Shown: piece after piece, positions 53,660 through 62,534 of the stretch | How the letters are laid out: each line of letters begins with the position of its first letter | How positions within the stretch are numbered: position 1 is the stretch's first letter | Origin: Planctomycetota bacterium | GTDB taxonomy: Bacteria; Planctomycetota; UBA1135; GCA-002686595 | Length of the DNA stretch: 64,000 bases | Assembly (NCBI GenBank): GCA_009691855.1 | Contig: SIAI01000003.1 | Coordinates: forward strand, 1 to 64,000 | Reading direction: 5' to 3' | Notes under the pieces: generated by a model | Seen by the model: the letters and a program-made list of their open reading frames with translations, nothing else | Database searches by the model: none | Told to the model about the DNA's origin: nothing | Translations under genes and position numbers: made by a program

Positions 53660-54171
53660 AGCGCGCGCCGTTCTTCTCTTGGGCGCTGTTCGCGCTCTAC
53701 GCGCTGTGGTTTTCGGCGCTGCAGGGCGCGCTCGCCGCGCACGGCCCGTTGCCTGCGTGGACGCCCGATCTGGGTCTGGTGCTGCTCTTCGCCTGGGCCG
53801 CGCGGCTGCGCGAGCGCGCGCCCTTGGCCGCCCTGACCGTGGCCCTGGCGCGGGCCACGTTCTCGGCCGATCCGCCGGCGGCGGTCGCCGCGGGCGTGCT
53901 GGGCGCGCTGGGCCTGTTCGCCGTGCTGCGCAGCGGGCTGGAGGTCGATCGCGCGCTGCCGCGCGCGTTCCTGTGCGGCCTCGGCGCCTTCGGCCTCGGC
54001 GGCGTGCTGCTCCTGGCGCGCGAGGTCGCGCTCGCCGACCAGGCGAGCGGGGCCGGGCTGGAGGGCGTGCGGCTGTGGCCCATGGCGCTCGCCACCGCGC
54101 TCGCGTGTCTCGTCAGCGCGCCGCTGTGTCAGCGGTTGCCGGGGCTTGCTCCGCTGCGGAGACGCGCGTGA
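53656..54171 (+). CDS. mreD: MreD-like rod-shape membrane protein
   Basis: 171 aa from GTG 53656, overlapping the mreC stop (GTGA). Four to five hydrophobic helices fill the protein (FFSWALFALYALWFSALQGAL; PDLGLVLLFAWAA; AAVAAGVLGALGLFAVL; AFLCGLGAFGLGGVLLLA; LWPMALATALACLVSA). The TPDLGLVLLFAWAARLRE stretch fits the MreD pattern PDL-LL---W. Position between mreC and the PBP2 gene supports the call, since sequence alone is weak. Confidence 0.82.
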   Translation: MKRAPFFSWALFALYALWFSALQGALAAHGPLPAWTPDLGLVLLFAWAARLRERAPLAALTVALARATFSADPPAAVAAGVLGALGLFAVLRSGLEVDRALPRAFLCGLGAFGLGGVLLLAREVALADQASGAGLEGVRLWPMALATALACLVSAPLCQRLPGLAPLRRRA

Positions 54172-57100
54172 GCCGCGCGCGTCTGCGTTCGCTGCTGGGC
54201 TTGCTCGCGCTGCTCGCCTTGGTGCTGGTCGCGCGCCTGTTCCAGGTGCAGGTGAAGGAGCACACGCTGTGGGCGCGCGAGGCCGCGCGTCTGGTCACCA
54301 AGGGCAAGGAGAAGCCCTACCACCGCGGGCGCATCCTCGATGCTCAGGGAATCGTGCTGGCGCAGGACGAGGAGCGGCGCTCGGTGGCGCTGAACTACCG
54401 CCGGTTCCGGCGCGAGCATCCGCTGGGCGAGGTCGCGCACGCGCGTTCTCTGCTCGAGGGCCGGCCGATCCCGCTGAGCGAGGCGCGCGCGCAACTCGTG
54501 CCGTGGGCGCGCGAGCTGCTGGCGCTGGGCCCGCGCGAGCTGCGCGCCTTCGCCCGCGATCCACGCGCCGGCGACGGCCGCGTCCAGAGCCGGCGCGCGG
54601 CCGACCTGCTCTTCTACCTGCAGATGTTGCTGCACCTCGAGCGCCACGAGGAGCGCGAGCACTGGAAGGCGTTGCTGGAGCTCGCGCGCGAGGAGAACGA
54701 GACGCGCTCGTTCCTCGAGCTCGCCGCCGCCGTGCGCCGCGGAGCGACGCCCGCCGACGTGCAGGCGGAGTGGAGCGAGGTCGAGGCGCAGCTCGCGCGT
54801 TCGCTCGAGCGCCTGGAGGTGCTGGCGCGCTGGATCCAGCCGCCGGCGGGCGAGCACGTGGAGGGCGTCGTGCGTGCCGCGCCGCTGGATTGGCTGGTCG
54901 ACGAGCTCGAGCGCGTGCGCGTCTCGGTCGAGGACGCCACCGCGGCCAAGCTCTTCGCCGAGGCCACCGGCTTCGCGCCCGGCCGCCTCGCGCCCGACAC
55001 CCTGCTGGAGTGCTTCGACCACGGTTGGATCCTCGCCTTGCTCGGCTGGGACCGACCGCGGCTCGAGCGCTGGGCCGCGACGGTGAGCGCGGGCTGGAAG
55101 CAGAAGTGGCGCGACGAGCTGTGTCTGCCGCAGCTCTTCGCCGACCTGCTACAGGACCGCGCGCGCAAGCCGGCGCCCTCCGACTTCCTGGACCGCCTGG
55201 CGGTCGTGTACGAACCCGAGGGCGCGCTGGACCTGGCCCTCGACGAGGGCCCGCGGCCGTGGCGCGAGCTCGATCGGCTGGCCGTGTTCGACGGGCTCGA
55301 CGAGTTGTTCGCGGCCGACGTTTCGGCCGCGGCCGTGGCGCTCGGACGAACGGCGTTGCCGCTGCAGCTCGACGAGCTGCGCGCCGATCCCGATCCCGAG
55401 CGCCTGCTGCCCGAGGGCGCGGGCCCGGACTCGTTCCGCGCGCGCCTGGCGCGCTGCTTCGAGGCGCGCAGCTCGGGCGAGGTGGCCACGCTGGGCGAGC
55501 TCGCCGCCCTGCAGCTCGAGCTGTGGGACCTGCGCTTCCAGGAGACGCTGCGCGCCGCGCTGGACGAGACGCGCCGCGCGGCGACGCGCGAGGAACTCGG
55601 GTCAGAGGGCGGGCTGTTGCTCGCCGTCGATGCGCGCGAGCGCGCCGCCGAGCGCGCCGAGTACTTCCTCAAGGACTTCGGCTCGCGCCTCGAGCCGCTG
55701 GCCGAGGACGAGCTCAGCTACGACGTCGTGTACCTGCTGACGCGTTACGAGAGCGACTTCCCCGGCTTCCAGGTGCGTGAGAGCGAGGCGCGCGCGCGCG
55801 TGGAGCTCGCCAAGAGCGACGACAAGCTGCCGGCCGAGCGCCTGCTCGGGCGCGTGTCCGCGCCCACCCTCGACGATCGCCTGCGCCAGCGCCGCGAACG
55901 CAGCGAGCTGCGCCGCTTGAAGGAGCACCACGGCCGCGGCGAGGACGAGGAGGAGGAGCTCTTGCGCCTGGTCGGCGCGCTGCGCCTGCCCAGCCAGGTA
56001 CGCGGCGTGGAGGGTCTCGAGGCCTTCCTCGACCCCGAGCTCACGGGCAAGAACGGCTACGAGGAGACGCGCGGCGCCGACGTCGTCTACGGCGCCGAGA
56101 GCAACCTGGTCGCGGCGAAGGATCCGGTCGATGGGCGCGACGTGCGGCTCACGCTGTACAGCGGGATCCAGGCCGATGCGCAGCGCTGCCTGCGCAGCCC
56201 GTCGCGCGAGCACGAGGACCCCGCGTGGGCCAGCGCGCCGGTGGGCGCGATCGTGGTCCTCGCCATGGACGGCTCGGTGCTGGCCGCAGCCTCGGAACCG
56301 GACGACGAGTCGCAGCTGGAGCCGGGCGCGCAGCCCGAGCGCTACGTGCTGGCCGAGCGCACGCTGACCAAGCGCACCTTCCAGCCGCCGGGCTCGGTGT
56401 TCAAGGTCTTCGTGGCGCTGTGGGCGCTCGAGCACGGCCTCGATCCGGCGCGCACCGTGACCTGTGCGCCCATCGAGCGCGGCGGCGCGGGCTACAAGGA
56501 CCTGCGCTGCCACAGCACGACCGGGCACGGCGAGGTGAACCTGCACGCGGCCCTGGTGCAGTCCTGCAACGCGTACTTCGCCTGGCTGGGCGAGACGCTC
56601 TCGACCGAGGACTTCCGCGCGCTGTGCGCCGAGTTCGGCTTCGGCCAGCCGACCGGCGTGCGCGACCTGCCGCTGGACGATGGCGAGGCGCGCACCGGGC
56701 TGCGCGAAGACCTCGCCGGCCTCAGCCTGCCCACGGACGGTTCGGAGCTCGCCGAGAGGCTGCGCCGTCGCGTGGCCAACGGCCTCACGGGCATCGAGGT
56801 CACGCCGATGCAGATCGCGCGCGGCTTCCTGGAACTCGCCACGGGTGAGAAGCACGAGCTGCGCCTGGTGCAGAGCGTCGGCGCGCACGAGCTCGCGCCG
56901 CATCCCGGCGCGCCGCTGCCGTTCAGCGCGCGCAATCTGGAGCTGGTGCGCGCGGCGATGCGCGGTGTGGCCGAGGAGGGCAGAGGAACCGCGCACGAGG
57001 CGCTCAGCCGCGCGGACCTCGGTTTCTCGGTAGCGGTGAAGACCGGCAGCGCCGACCTGGTGGGCCCCAAGGAGGGGTCGACGAAGGTGCGCAAGCACGC

Positions 57101-57290
57101 CTGGGTCGCGGGCTGGGCGCCAGCCGAGGATCCCAAGCTCGTGTTCGTGGTCTTCGAGCACGACACGGGCGCGACCTCGTCCCACGGCGCGGTGTACCTG
57201 ACGCGCGATCTTCTGCGCCAACCCCAGGTGCTGATCTACCTGGCCGAGCAGGGCGTGGACGTCTCCGGCGTGCCGGCGAGGGAGCACTGA
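54168..57290 (+). CDS. mrdA: Penicillin-binding protein 2 (class B transpeptidase) with very large N-terminal insertion
   Basis: 1040 aa from GTG 54168, overlapping the mreD stop. Membrane helix RLRSLLGLLALLALVLVARLFQVQV at about 5-29, then the pedestal start RGRILDAQGIVLAQDEERRSVALN. The transpeptidase domain has the nucleophile SVFK (S743, K746), SCN (799-801) and KTGS (958-961), so it should crosslink peptidoglycan. E. coli PBP2 is 633 aa. Here some 400 extra, mostly helical, charged residues lie between the pedestal start and the catalytic domain (about 80-640). The ending is normal. It partners RodA, encoded next. Confidence 0.93.
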   Translation: MSRARLRSLLGLLALLALVLVARLFQVQVKEHTLWAREAARLVTKGKEKPYHRGRILDAQGIVLAQDEERRSVALNYRRFRREHPLGEVAHARSLLEGRPIPLSEARAQLVPWARELLALGPRELRAFARDPRAGDGRVQSRRAADLLFYLQMLLHLERHEEREHWKALLELAREENETRSFLELAAAVRRGATPADVQAEWSEVEAQLARSLERLEVLARWIQPPAGEHVEGVVRAAPLDWLVDELERVRVSVEDATAAKLFAEATGFAPGRLAPDTLLECFDHGWILALLGWDRPRLERWAATVSAGWKQKWRDELCLPQLFADLLQDRARKPAPSDFLDRLAVVYEPEGALDLALDEGPRPWRELDRLAVFDGLDELFAADVSAAAVALGRTALPLQLDELRADPDPERLLPEGAGPDSFRARLARCFEARSSGEVATLGELAALQLELWDLRFQETLRAALDETRRAATREELGSEGGLLLAVDARERAAERAEYFLKDFGSRLEPLAEDELSYDVVYLLTRYESDFPGFQVRESEARARVELAKSDDKLPAERLLGRVSAPTLDDRLRQRRERSELRRLKEHHGRGEDEEEELLRLVGALRLPSQVRGVEGLEAFLDPELTGKNGYEETRGADVVYGAESNLVAAKDPVDGRDVRLTLYSGIQADAQRCLRSPSREHEDPAWASAPVGAIVVLAMDGSVLAAASEPDDESQLEPGAQPERYVLAERTLTKRTFQPPGSVFKVFVALWALEHGLDPARTVTCAPIERGGAGYKDLRCHSTTGHGEVNLHAALVQSCNAYFAWLGETLSTEDFRALCAEFGFGQPTGVRDLPLDDGEARTGLREDLAGLSLPTDGSELAERLRRRVANGLTGIEVTPMQIARGFLELATGEKHELRLVQSVGAHELAPHPGAPLPFSARNLELVRAAMRGVAEEGRGTAHEALSRADLGFSVAVKTGSADLVGPKEGSTKVRKHAWVAGWAPAEDPKLVFVVFEHDTGATSSHGAVYLTRDLLRQPQVLIYLAEQGVDVSGVPAREH

Positions 57291-58492
57291 TGAAGCCCTG
57301 GAGCATCAAGGGCACGCGCCCGCTCTCCGGCTGGCGCTCGGCGCTGAGCCTGCGCATCCCCTGGTGGCGCATCGACTGGCCGATCCTCTTCCTCGGCCTC
57401 GGCTTCCTTGCGCTGGGCCTGCTGTTCGTCGAGCACATGGCGCAGGCCGACGAGGTCTTCGGACGCAGCCACCGCATCTACTCCGGTACGCAACTACAGA
57501 AGACGCTGGTGGTGGCGCCGTTCCTGGCGCTCGGCCTCTTGGTGCGGCCGCGCTGGCTGCGGCGCAACGCGTTCACGCTGTACAGCCTCACCATCGCGCT
57601 CTTGTGTCTGGTGCCGCTGCTGGGCGAGGAGCGCAACGGCGCCAAGAGCTGGATCCCGATCCCGGGCGGCTTCGACCTGCAGCCCTCGGAGCTGGTCAAG
57701 CTGGGCGTGATCGTGGCCCTGGCACGCGCGCTGTACCGCACCCGGCTCACGCGCTGGAAGGAGTGGCGCACGCCGACGCTGATCGCGCTCGTGCCCATCG
57801 CGCTGGTGGCGCTGCAGCCCGATCTGGGCACGGCCATGACGCTGGTGCCGGTGACGCTGGGGCTCTTCTGGCTGGCGGGGGCGCGCACGCGCGTGCTGCT
57901 CGGGCTCTTGCTCGGCGGCGCGCTGGTGGCCGGCCTCGCCTGGCAGTTCGAGTGGGTCCACGGCTACCAGAAGAAGCGCATCGACACGTGGGCCGAGAGC
58001 TTCGACAACGATGCGCTGATCGCGGGCCGCACCGGAGCCGCGTTCCAGGTCTACCAGGCGCGCGTCGCGATCGGCAACGGCGGGGCCCTCGGCACCGGCC
58101 TCGGCCGCGGCGTGGCCAACGAGGCGGGCAACCTGCCCGAGCGCAGCACCGACACCATCTTCGCCGTGATCGCCGAGGAGGGCGGCTTCGTCGGCGCGAC
58201 CGCGCTGGTGGGGGCGTATCTGTTGTTCGCCGGGCTGCTGCTGGTGGCGGCGGGCAGGACGCGGGAGCGCTTCTCGCGGCTGGTGATCGCCGGGACCGGC
58301 CTCTACTTCGCGGCGCACTTCGCGATCAACGCGGGCGTGAACCTGGGGCTGATCCCGATGACGGGCTTGACGCTGCCGCTGGTGTCCACGGGCGGGTCGT
58401 CGTTGCTGGTCAGCCTGGCGCTGCTGGGGCTGGCGCTGGGCATGTCGGCGCGCGCGGAGCCGACGCTGGATTCGGACTCGTTCAACGGGTGA
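57290..58492 (+). CDS. rodA: RodA, SEDS-family peptidoglycan glycosyltransferase
   Basis: 400 aa; ATG 57290 overlaps the PBP2 stop. About ten membrane helices with SEDS signatures: GAKSWIPIPGGFDLQPSELVKLGVIVALA, LVALQPDLGTAMTLVPVTLGLFWLAG (catalytic-site aspartate region), NGGALGTGLGRG and LPERSTDTIFAVIAEEGGFVGA. GVNLGLIPMTGLTLPLVSTGGSSL closes it. It polymerises lipid II with PBP2 during elongation. Confidence 0.97.
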   Translation: MKPWSIKGTRPLSGWRSALSLRIPWWRIDWPILFLGLGFLALGLLFVEHMAQADEVFGRSHRIYSGTQLQKTLVVAPFLALGLLVRPRWLRRNAFTLYSLTIALLCLVPLLGEERNGAKSWIPIPGGFDLQPSELVKLGVIVALARALYRTRLTRWKEWRTPTLIALVPIALVALQPDLGTAMTLVPVTLGLFWLAGARTRVLLGLLLGGALVAGLAWQFEWVHGYQKKRIDTWAESFDNDALIAGRTGAAFQVYQARVAIGNGGALGTGLGRGVANEAGNLPERSTDTIFAVIAEEGGFVGATALVGAYLLFAGLLLVAAGRTRERFSRLVIAGTGLYFAAHFAINAGVNLGLIPMTGLTLPLVSTGGSSLLVSLALLGLALGMSARAEPTLDSDSFNG

Positions 58493-60102
58493 AGTCAGCC
58501 GTGCCTTTCGCCGCGCCCATGCCCACTTCCGACTCCGCCGCGAGCACGTTACCGCGCGCGCGCCTGCTGGCGCTCCTCGCGGCGCTCGCTCTGGCCACGC
58601 TTTTCGCCTGGAATGTCTGGCGCACCTGGTTCCAGAGCGACGACGCGTTCATCTCCTTCCGTTACGCGCGGCACCTCGCCGACGGCCTCGGGCCGGTGTG
58701 GAACGCCGGCGAGCGCGTCGAGGGCTACACGAACTTCGCCTGGGTCGTGTTCATGGCCGCGGGCATGCGCCTCGGCCTCGAGCCCGAGGTGTTCTCGAAC
58801 GTGCTCGGCGTCGCCAGTGGCGCGCTGCTGCTGGTCGTGCTGTTGCGCTTCGCCGCGCGCACGCGTTCCAGCCGTTCGCCCTGGCCCTGGTTGCTGATCC
58901 TCGTGCTGGCCACGAGTCGTAGCTTCGCCGCGTGGTGCACGGGCGGACTGGAGACGATGTTCTTCGCGTTGCTCGTGTTCCTGGGCTTCGCGCGCCTCTT
59001 GCAGCGCGAGCCCACGCGCGAGCGCGATGCTTTGCTGAGCGCGCTGTGCTTCGCCGCCGCGGCCCTGACGCGTCCCGAGGGCGTGCTGTTCGCCACGCTG
59101 GCCGGCGTGCTGCTCGCCGTCGAGGTGCTCCAGCGCCGTCGCACGCCGCGCGCGCTGCTCACCTACGCGGCTCCGCTCGTGCTCGTGATCGGCGCGCACC
59201 TCCTGTGGCGTCACGCCTACTACGGCGCCTGGCTGCCGAACACCTTCTACGCCAAGGTCGGCGGCCTGTGGCTCGAACAGGGCTGGCGCTACCTCACGTA
59301 CTTCCACGACCTGTACCGCATCGGCTTCTTCCTGCCGCTGTTGGTGTTGGCCTGCCTCGGCCCGCAGCGACGTACCGCGCTGTCGCTGCTCTTCGTGTTG
59401 CTCGGCTACGGCGCCTACGTCGTGGCCGTGGGCGGCGATCTCTTCGAGCTGCGCTTCTGCGTGCATGTCTTCGCGCTGTTCTACTGGCTGCTGATCGAAG
59501 GGCTGGCCGTGCTGGCCGCGTGGGCGTTGCCCGGGCGGCTGCTGGCCGCGGCCGCAACCCTGGCGCTGCTCGTCACCACGCAGCTCGGCTTCGAGCGCGT
59601 ACCCGGCGGGCACTACGGCTTGCAGTCCGTGGTCGGCATCACCGAGTACACGAAGAAGCGTCAGGAGGAGGGCCGCACGCTGCGCACGTGCATCGAGCGC
59701 GGCGTGCTGCCGCGCGAGCTGGTGCTGGGCCTGGGCGGCGCCGGGGCGCTGCCGTACTACACCGGCTGGGAGACCGTCGATCGCCGCGGGCTGAACGACG
59801 CCATGATCGCGCGCCTGCCGCTGGCCCAGCGCGGCTTCGTCGGCCACGAGCACGACGCGCCCTACGAGTACCTCGTCGAGCGGCGCGTGGCGGTGTTCGA
59901 CTACTTCAACCAGCTGCTGGTCAAGCGCGCGGGCCTGCGGCAGCTGAAGGGGCCCTACACCCACGATGGGCACACGCTCGAGATGCGCGCGCTGGCGCTG
60001 CCGGGCGATGAGCGCGCGCTGGTGTTCGCGACCTTCGTGAGCGACGCGGAGCTCGCGCGGCTGTTCCCCGGGGTCGAGCTGCTGCGTCTGGGTGGGGGCT
60101 GA
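58489..60102 (+). CDS. Multispanning lipid-linked-sugar glycosyltransferase (GT-C fold, AftB/ZomB-like)
   Basis: 537 aa from GTG 58489 (overlap with the rodA stop); ATG 58519 is an alternative. The first periplasmic loop after TM1 contains WFQSDDAFISFRYARHLADG and ERVEGYTNFAWV, the acidic-pair motif of GT-C polyprenyl-phosphate-sugar transferases such as AftB. Eight to ten helices follow, with RPEGVLFA and YYGAWLPNTFYAKVGG motifs. The C-terminal soluble part is periplasmic. It probably adds a sugar to an envelope glycan. The TGA stop lies in the first four bases of repeat copy C. Confidence 0.82.
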   Translation: MKSAVPFAAPMPTSDSAASTLPRARLLALLAALALATLFAWNVWRTWFQSDDAFISFRYARHLADGLGPVWNAGERVEGYTNFAWVVFMAAGMRLGLEPEVFSNVLGVASGALLLVVLLRFAARTRSSRSPWPWLLILVLATSRSFAAWCTGGLETMFFALLVFLGFARLLQREPTRERDALLSALCFAAAALTRPEGVLFATLAGVLLAVEVLQRRRTPRALLTYAAPLVLVIGAHLLWRHAYYGAWLPNTFYAKVGGLWLEQGWRYLTYFHDLYRIGFFLPLLVLACLGPQRRTALSLLFVLLGYGAYVVAVGGDLFELRFCVHVFALFYWLLIEGLAVLAAWALPGRLLAAAATLALLVTTQLGFERVPGGHYGLQSVVGITEYTKKRQEEGRTLRTCIERGVLPRELVLGLGGAGALPYYTGWETVDRRGLNDAMIARLPLAQRGFVGHEHDAPYEYLVERRVAVFDYFNQLLVKRAGLRQLKGPYTHDGHTLEMRALALPGDERALVFATFVSDAELARLFPGVELLRLGGG

Positions 60103-60318
60103 TCTTCTACTCGCGGAAGTCCTCGTCTGGCGCGAGCAGTTCAGCACCGCAAGAACAAGGCACACCGCGGAGGCGCGCAGGACGCGGAGAGGCGCGCAGG
60201 AAGAAGGACTGGAGCCGCCCGGATTTCATCCTGTTTGCCCGCTCCGCGTTCCCCCGCGTCTCCGCGCTGCGCTTTTCCTCCGCTTGGGTTGCGGGCACCG
60301 ACCGCGCTGAGCACGAGC
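60099..60318. repeat. GCGGAGG-type palindromic repeat, copy C
   Basis: Aligned base for base with copy A over about 220 bp, both starting CTGATCTTCTACTCGC and ending near a CGAGC. Shared blocks include CGTCTGGCGCGAGC, GACGCGGAGAGGCGC, CTCCGCGTTCCCCCGCGTCT and TGCGCTTTTCCTCCG. The upstream gene's stop codon is at 60100-60102, inside the element. Nothing else is visible in the 60319-60342 gap. Confidence 0.82.
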
Positions 60319-60342
60319 GGGTAGCATGAGCCACTCGAGACC

Positions 60343-61809
60343 ATGAACGCCGCGCGGATCCTGCTCCTCGGCCTCGTCGCGCTCGCCGCGGGTGCGTGCG
60401 GGAAGACGGGCTCACGTTCGGGAGCGCCGCGCCCGAACGTGATCCTGATCACGCTCGACACGACGCGCGCCGACTACCTCTCGTGCTACGACCCCGCGCG
60501 TGGCAAGACGCCCAACCTGGATGCGCTGGCGGCCGCGGGCACGCGCTTCGACCTGGCGCTCAGCACGGCCGCGGTCACGCCCGTCGCGCACGCCTCGATC
60601 CTCACCGGGCTCTACAACCACGAGCACGGCCTGCGCGTGATCTTCGCCGAGGGCGGCTACCGCTTGCCGGCGGCGGCGCACACCCTGGCCACGGTGCTCG
60701 CCGCGCAGGGCTACCACACGCTGGCGGTGCACAGCGCCTTCCCCGTGTCGCGCTTCTTCGGTTTCGAGCGCGGCTTCGAGGTGTTCGAGGATCTGCAGAC
60801 CGAGCTCGCCGAGCAGCAGGGCGAGTTCAAATGGGACGTGCTCTCCTTCCAGCGCCGCGCGGACGAGACCACCACGCTGGTCGAGGGAGTGCTCGGCCCC
60901 GAGCCGTTCTTCCTGTGGGTGCACTACTGGGACCCGCACGACCTGGCCAAGCTGCCGCCGGGGCTGACGCCGAAGGACGCGCGCAAGGCGAGCACCGCCG
61001 CGGGCGTGCAGCCGTTCTACGCCGAGGAGGTCAGCTACGTCGACCAGCAGATCGGACGCCTGTTCGACGCGCTGCGCGCGCGTGGCCTGTACGACGACGC
61101 GCTGATCGTGGTCGTGGCCGACCACGGTCAGGGCTTGATGGACCACGGCTGGGCCGCCCATCGTCTGCTGTATCAAGAGGAGATCCGCGTGCCGCTGCTG
61201 GTGCGCGCGCCGGGCGTGCGCTCGACGCCGGTGGTGCCCGAGCTGGTCAGGACGGTCGACATCTACCCGACCGTGCTCGACTACCTCGGGCTCACTCCGC
61301 CGCAAGCGGTCTCGGGGCGCTCGCTGCGCGCGCTGATGGAGGGCGCGCCCGACGAGCCGCGCGTGGCCTTCGCCGACCAGATCAACGGCTACGACTGGAA
61401 CGCCGGCATGGTGCGCGAGCGGCCGCTGGACGACTTCCTGTACGCCACCATCGAGCGCGACTGGAAGCTGATCTATCGCCCGCGGCATGCCGAGCAGAGC
61501 GAGCTCTACCAGCTCAGCGTGGACCCGCACGAGCAACACGATCTCTTCGCCAGCCGCCCCGAGGAAGCCCAGCGCCTGCTCGAGCGTCTGGCGCGGGAGG
61601 CGCCGTGGGTCAGCGAGCCCTTCGCGCCGCTGCACGCGGGCGCGGACGCGGGCGAGGTGCAGCGCGCGCTGAACGACCTCGGCTACAGCGGCACCGAGCC
61701 GGTGGCGACGGAGTGGGCCTGGACGTGCCCACGGCACCGCACGGAGCGTTGGAGCGAGCGCAAGACCTGCCCGCAGTGTGGCACCGCGCCGCTCTTGATC
61801 GGACGCTGA
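60343..61809 (+). CDS. Sulfatase-like lipoprotein (alkaline phosphatase superfamily) with Thr nucleophile and C-terminal zinc ribbon
   Basis: 488 aa. Lipobox LAAGAC with C19. Metal site VILITLDTTRADYLSCY (D39), the nucleophile region AVTPVAHASILTG, and the second metal motif VVVADHGQGLMDHGW. The position of the sulfatase formylglycine Cys/Ser (C-x-P-x-R) is T79 with H83 in place of Arg. This is the pattern of the Thr-dependent phosphatase/transferase branch, so sulfatase maturation would not apply. The last 40 residues add CPRH...CPQCG, a rubredoxin-like zinc ribbon unusual for an exported enzyme. It acts outside the cytoplasm; the substrate is unknown. Confidence 0.85.
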   Translation: MNAARILLLGLVALAAGACGKTGSRSGAPRPNVILITLDTTRADYLSCYDPARGKTPNLDALAAAGTRFDLALSTAAVTPVAHASILTGLYNHEHGLRVIFAEGGYRLPAAAHTLATVLAAQGYHTLAVHSAFPVSRFFGFERGFEVFEDLQTELAEQQGEFKWDVLSFQRRADETTTLVEGVLGPEPFFLWVHYWDPHDLAKLPPGLTPKDARKASTAAGVQPFYAEEVSYVDQQIGRLFDALRARGLYDDALIVVVADHGQGLMDHGWAAHRLLYQEEIRVPLLVRAPGVRSTPVVPELVRTVDIYPTVLDYLGLTPPQAVSGRSLRALMEGAPDEPRVAFADQINGYDWNAGMVRERPLDDFLYATIERDWKLIYRPRHAEQSELYQLSVDPHEQHDLFASRPEEAQRLLERLAREAPWVSEPFAPLHAGADAGEVQRALNDLGYSGTEPVATEWAWTCPRHRTERWSERKTCPQCGTAPLLIGR

Positions 61810-61821
61810 CCGGCTCGCCGC

Positions 61822-62238
61822 TCAAGGGGCGGCGAACAGCTCCACGCCCGCCTTCACGGCCGCCTTGCGCAGCGCGGCGTCATGCGTGGCGAGCGGGAGC
61901 GATTCGCGCTGCGCGAGCTCGAGGTACGCGGCGTCGTAGGCGCTCAGCCCCGAGCTCTCGCCCGCGGCGAGCCAGCGGCGTACGCCGGAGTGGGGCGCGA
62001 CGGCGGGGGACTCGAGCGGCACGCTCTCGAGCAGCGCCAGTGCCTTGGGCAGGTCGGCCGCCTTCAGGCGCTTCTTGCGCACGGCCGTGAGCAGTCCGTT
62101 GGCGACCTCAGCCGGCCAGATCGCCGGCACGCGCCCGCCCTCGGCGCACACCTGGGCCAGGACCGAGGCGCCGTAGTCGCTGCGCTCGAGCTCGAGCACC
62201 CAGTCGAGCGCTACCGAGGCATCGACGACGACGCTCAT
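61822..62238 (-). CDS. PIN-domain ribonuclease toxin (VapC family)
   Basis: 138 aa. Acidic active-site residues D6 (VVVDASVALDW), E44 (PAEVANGLL), D102 (YDAAYLELA) and D120 (LATHDAALRKAA) match VapC. It starts on an ATG that overlaps the antitoxin stop (ATGA), so the two are translationally coupled. It would cleave tRNA or rRNA when free of antitoxin. The end is 12 bp from the convergent lipoprotein gene. Confidence 0.92.
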   Translation of the reverse strand: MSVVVDASVALDWVLELERSDYGASVLAQVCAEGGRVPAIWPAEVANGLLTAVRKKRLKAADLPKALALLESVPLESPAVAPHSGVRRWLAAGESSGLSAYDAAYLELAQRESLPLATHDAALRKAAVKAGVELFAAP

Positions 62239-62510
62239 CGCTTGCGCCCCTCGTCGATCAACTCGCGCGCGCCGATTCCGTCCATGGGGTGAGCGGCGCG
62301 GAACTTCCGGAAGGCGTCGAGCAGCGCGCCCGAGTCTTCGTGAGCGCGCCGGACGGGCACGAGGCGCGCGATGGCGACGCCGCGGCGTGTGATCAGGAAG
62401 CTCTGGCCGTGATCCTCGACCTCGCTCAAGAGCTCGCCGAAGCGTGTCTTGGCCTCGAAGGCTCCGATCTCCTTGCCTCGGGCGTCGTCGTTCTGGGGTC
62501 TGGGTTTCAT
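62235..62510 (-). CDS. Phd/YefM-family antitoxin
   Basis: 91 aa from ATG 62510. The N-terminal Phd fold is clear (IGAFEAKTRFGELLSEVEDHGQSFLITRRGVAIARLVPV), and the C-terminal tail (about 58-91) would wrap the toxin. It pairs with the PIN toxin downstream and probably represses its own promoter through the inverted repeat at 62535-62554. Confidence 0.92.
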   Translation of the reverse strand: MKPRPQNDDARGKEIGAFEAKTRFGELLSEVEDHGQSFLITRRGVAIARLVPVRRAHEDSGALLDAFRKFRAAHPMDGIGARELIDEGRKR

Positions 62511-62534
62511 GGTCGGCCTGCCTGGGTCTGAATC

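Noticed and set aside
24581-60318. The GCGGAGG repeats as a CRISPR array or intrinsic terminators
   Set aside because: They are single dispersed palindromes without regular spacers, and their stems of 36 bp or more lack a following T-run.
61815-61835. A short TCGCCGC/GCGGCGA hairpin between the phosphatase-like and toxin genes
   Set aside because: It overlaps the toxin's last codons and has no T-run; the pairing is of a length expected by chance at this GC content.
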